Program-made: the position numbers and the translations under genes | Notes under the pieces: model-generated | What the model saw: the letters and a program-made list of their open reading frames with translations, nothing else | Told to the model about the DNA's origin: nothing | Database searches by the model: none | Origin: Casuarius casuarius | Taxonomy: Eukaryota; Chordata; Aves; Casuariiformes; Casuariidae | Direction of reading: 5' to 3' | DNA: 64,000 nucleotides | Assembly: GCA_003342895.1 (NCBI GenBank) | Contig: PTFA01000305.1 | Location: 864,818-928,817 of the forward strand | Part shown: one piece after another, positions 61,856 through 64,000 of the stretch | How the letters are laid out: the number at the start of each line of letters is the position of its first letter | Numbering within the stretch: position 1 is the first letter of the stretch

Positions 61856-61870
61856 AAAAAAAAAAAAAAA
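61856..61870 (+). repeat. Poly-A tract (15 nt)
   Basis: Fifteen As with no upstream retrocopy visible. Simple homopolymer. Confidence 0.95.
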
Positions 61871-62205
61871 TTCATGCACTGGTTTGATTTTTAGCACTAC
61901 AAATTCATGTTTTATTTCATCTCCGTTTTTAAAAAATAAAGCATAATGGGGTAAAACAGTTTAATCTTGTCATAAGAGTACTCTGGAATGCAATTAATAA
62001 AAATGTTCTATGTGTATATGTACACATCTAACTTGTATATTAATCATTCTAACAATGTTTGTAGTTTGGATAATGTCTATTTTAGTAGGTGCTTGTGTGG
62101 GGGATCTTCTAGCCATTGCTTATTTCCAAGATGTATGCCTTAATAGTTTACACGAGAGTTTCTGTATGATCTTGAATGAAGTCTATAGAAGACATACATC
62201 CACTT

Positions 62206-62236
62206 TATATATATATAAAAATATATATATATATAT
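62206..62236. repeat. (TA)n microsatellite
   Basis: Alternating T and A interrupted once by a run of As (taaaaata). Self-complementary, so prone to cruciform extrusion and length change. Confidence 0.95.
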
Positions 62237-64000
62237 TGCAGCAGTAATACTTTATGGTAACCAAAGGTTCTTAAAGTTTATTATAGTCATTCCGTTAAAA
62301 TCTTTGTGATTGCCAAGGATACTTGTAGTTTGCAAACAAAACAGACTCCAACAACTGGAAAAGTAGAATTAATATTCTGGACATACACAGTTTCTATAGT
62401 TCAGGGTACATTCTAATATTCTCTATGCCCACAGTTTCTCCCTAGGCACTTTTTCAAAGGGTGTAGGTCTCATTCCCACCATATGCTGCACTCCGGGAGT
62501 CTCTCCGCATGTTACAGCACTTGTGTTGCCAGTCATGCTTCTTCCTTAGTTCTGTCTAGGTAAACTTGATTTTATGAGCTGTAATCTGTGTGTGTTCATG
62601 CAGGTACTGAGACTAGTCTCTGCAAAATAAGCATTTATTTGTTAGGATACAAAACTCTCAAGGAGAAAAGAGTTGAAACAACAAACAATAGTGTGTATAC
62701 AGTAGTTAAATCTGATATGCTTTCTTGGCCATGTAATTTATCAATTTTTTTGTCATAATAGTTGAATATGATTTTTAGGTCTAGGGGTTCACAGATATTA
62801 GAGACTGATAATTAGAGGTTCATTGCACCAAGGTTACTTCAGTTCTTTCTGGGATATAGGAGCTGTATTGCTGAAGGGCTTCTCCATTCTCTTCCTTCTG
62901 CCTTGTTTCTTTACTTTCTTTTTTTCCTTCCTAAATTGTGGTAATTTCTGGAATGTTATCTTATAGCAAGAAAAATTAAGAACACTTTCATAGGTCCTGG
63001 GAAATTCTCTGATACAATCTGTATGTAGCAAAAAGGTTGCTGAATGACTATTAACAGCTGAACAGTAATTTCCAAAGCTGTTTCTGTTTCCATATGACCA
63101 CGTTTTGGATCAGATAGTGAAAGAAGAGTGTACTGGGTTCAAAACTCACTGGAAAAGCACAGTAGCGAGATTGCCTTCAAATGCTGAAATTTGCTACCTG
63201 ACTTCCCATCACAAATAGGATGTAGGTTTTGAGATGTTCTTTGAGATGTAATTTCAGTTCTTGACAGATGACTTCATTGCATTTTCCTGTTGTACATTAG
63301 GTCATGCAGGGTTTCATAAAACTGTAATAACTGATGCAGCACTGGATCAGAACAGCCTTTTTAAAAGGATTGGTGATGTCCTTATTCCACATACATTATG
63401 TGCTTTTCAAATTTAATTCTCTTTAATGAAGGTTCCCTTGGATCAATCTGAATTCTGTAAAATTATCAATTTCCCTAGCACCAAGTAATTCCAAAAAAGA
63501 AGGTGGCAAAACACTTCTTAGAATAGTTCCTGAGTGTAAACTAAACTGTCTGCAGGTGTCATCTCCTGAGGTAGACTTTCTGAGTACCTGAGGGATTCGC
63601 ATAAATGCATTGTCTTTTTTAATTACCCAGAGCTGTAAAGAATAATTTCTTACTAAATATTGGTTTAACTCACAGGGCATTTACTCAGGGATTTAACTTA
63701 AAGGTGACCTGCAAGGCTTTCTTTATCAGCTAATAAACCTTGAAATACCTACAATTTTATTCTCTTAAACTTAAAACACAAGATATTGAGTGCTACTTGC
63801 TCCTTTTTAAGAACGACATGCTGTGAGCTTAATTCCCCTTTGAAATATGAGAATGTGGCTGTAGGTAAGCAAATTTTTCCAAAATAAACTGCATTCCCAA
63901 ATATTCAAAGCAATCAGTTTAGCCGCGTTAATCCTGCACTTGTTGGATACTTGATGTATGCATTAGAAACCTTTTTTTGTTTGTTTTGGGTTCCGCCCCC

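Larger units (their letters stand above)
59911..64000. other. Non-coding stretch to the window end, no gene recognised
   Basis: No gene was recognised. A GC-richer block at 60440-60640 carries short frames on both strands and a cagcagcagcagg triplet run. Another high-complexity block lies at about 60290-60420. T and A tracts are at 60930-60941 and 61856-61870, and a TA repeat at 62206-62236. The window ends in a short run of Cs (63996-64000), possibly the edge of another C-rich tract. Confidence 0.5.

Overview
This window looks like intronic or intergenic DNA from an amniote nuclear chromosome, probably a bird or another sauropsid. The signs are AT-rich composition (roughly 40% GC by eye, not counted), CpG depletion outside a few short patches, and very low interspersed-repeat content. 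No Alu, B1 or L1 pattern was seen. One ancient MIR-type SINE fossil and one probable hAT transposon end were recognised. Homopolymer and dinucleotide tracts are frequent. There is one assembly gap of 700 Ns (3680-4379) and isolated Ns at 24050 and 48389. Nothing looks prokaryotic, organellar or viral.

No known protein-coding gene, rRNA, tRNA or snRNA could be identified. Open frames are short and mostly follow base composition (T-rich or GC-rich sequence) rather than coding. The longest gap-free open frames are 162 codons on the minus strand (48977-49465) and 137 codons on the plus strand (59029-59442). Neither was recognised. A few plus-strand segments have convincing splice-site pairs (3228-3312, 50968-51015, 56822-56867, and a non-coding GC-rich one at 24181-24356). 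These are candidate exons of a long plus-strand transcript, not established ones. T runs of 12 or more outnumber A runs of that length about 12 to 3 on the plus strand, which fits plus-sense transcription across the window.

Layout. 1-3679: AT-rich, with one candidate exon, then the gap. 4380-22900: unremarkable AT-rich DNA with poly-C, poly-T and TC tracts. 22920-23290: purine-rich patch. 24063-24356: GC-rich patch ending in a strong donor. 25-31 kb: TC tract, C/T compound tract and hAT remnant. 31046-31237: near-perfect 15-bp minisatellite. 31.2-37 kb: ordinary. 37.1-42.2 kb: the best regulatory-looking interval, with a CTCF-like site, CAAGGTCA half-sites and two Z-DNA-prone tracts. 43.9 kb: duplicated forkhead-like motif. 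47.0 kb: MIR fossil. 48.4-57 kb: poly-T tracts, the 162-codon frame and two candidate micro-exons. 59.0-60.7 kb: CpG cluster and sequence resembling conserved non-coding elements. No new multi-gene system was found. The features most worth testing are the minisatellite, the 38-42 kb motif cluster and the candidate exons.
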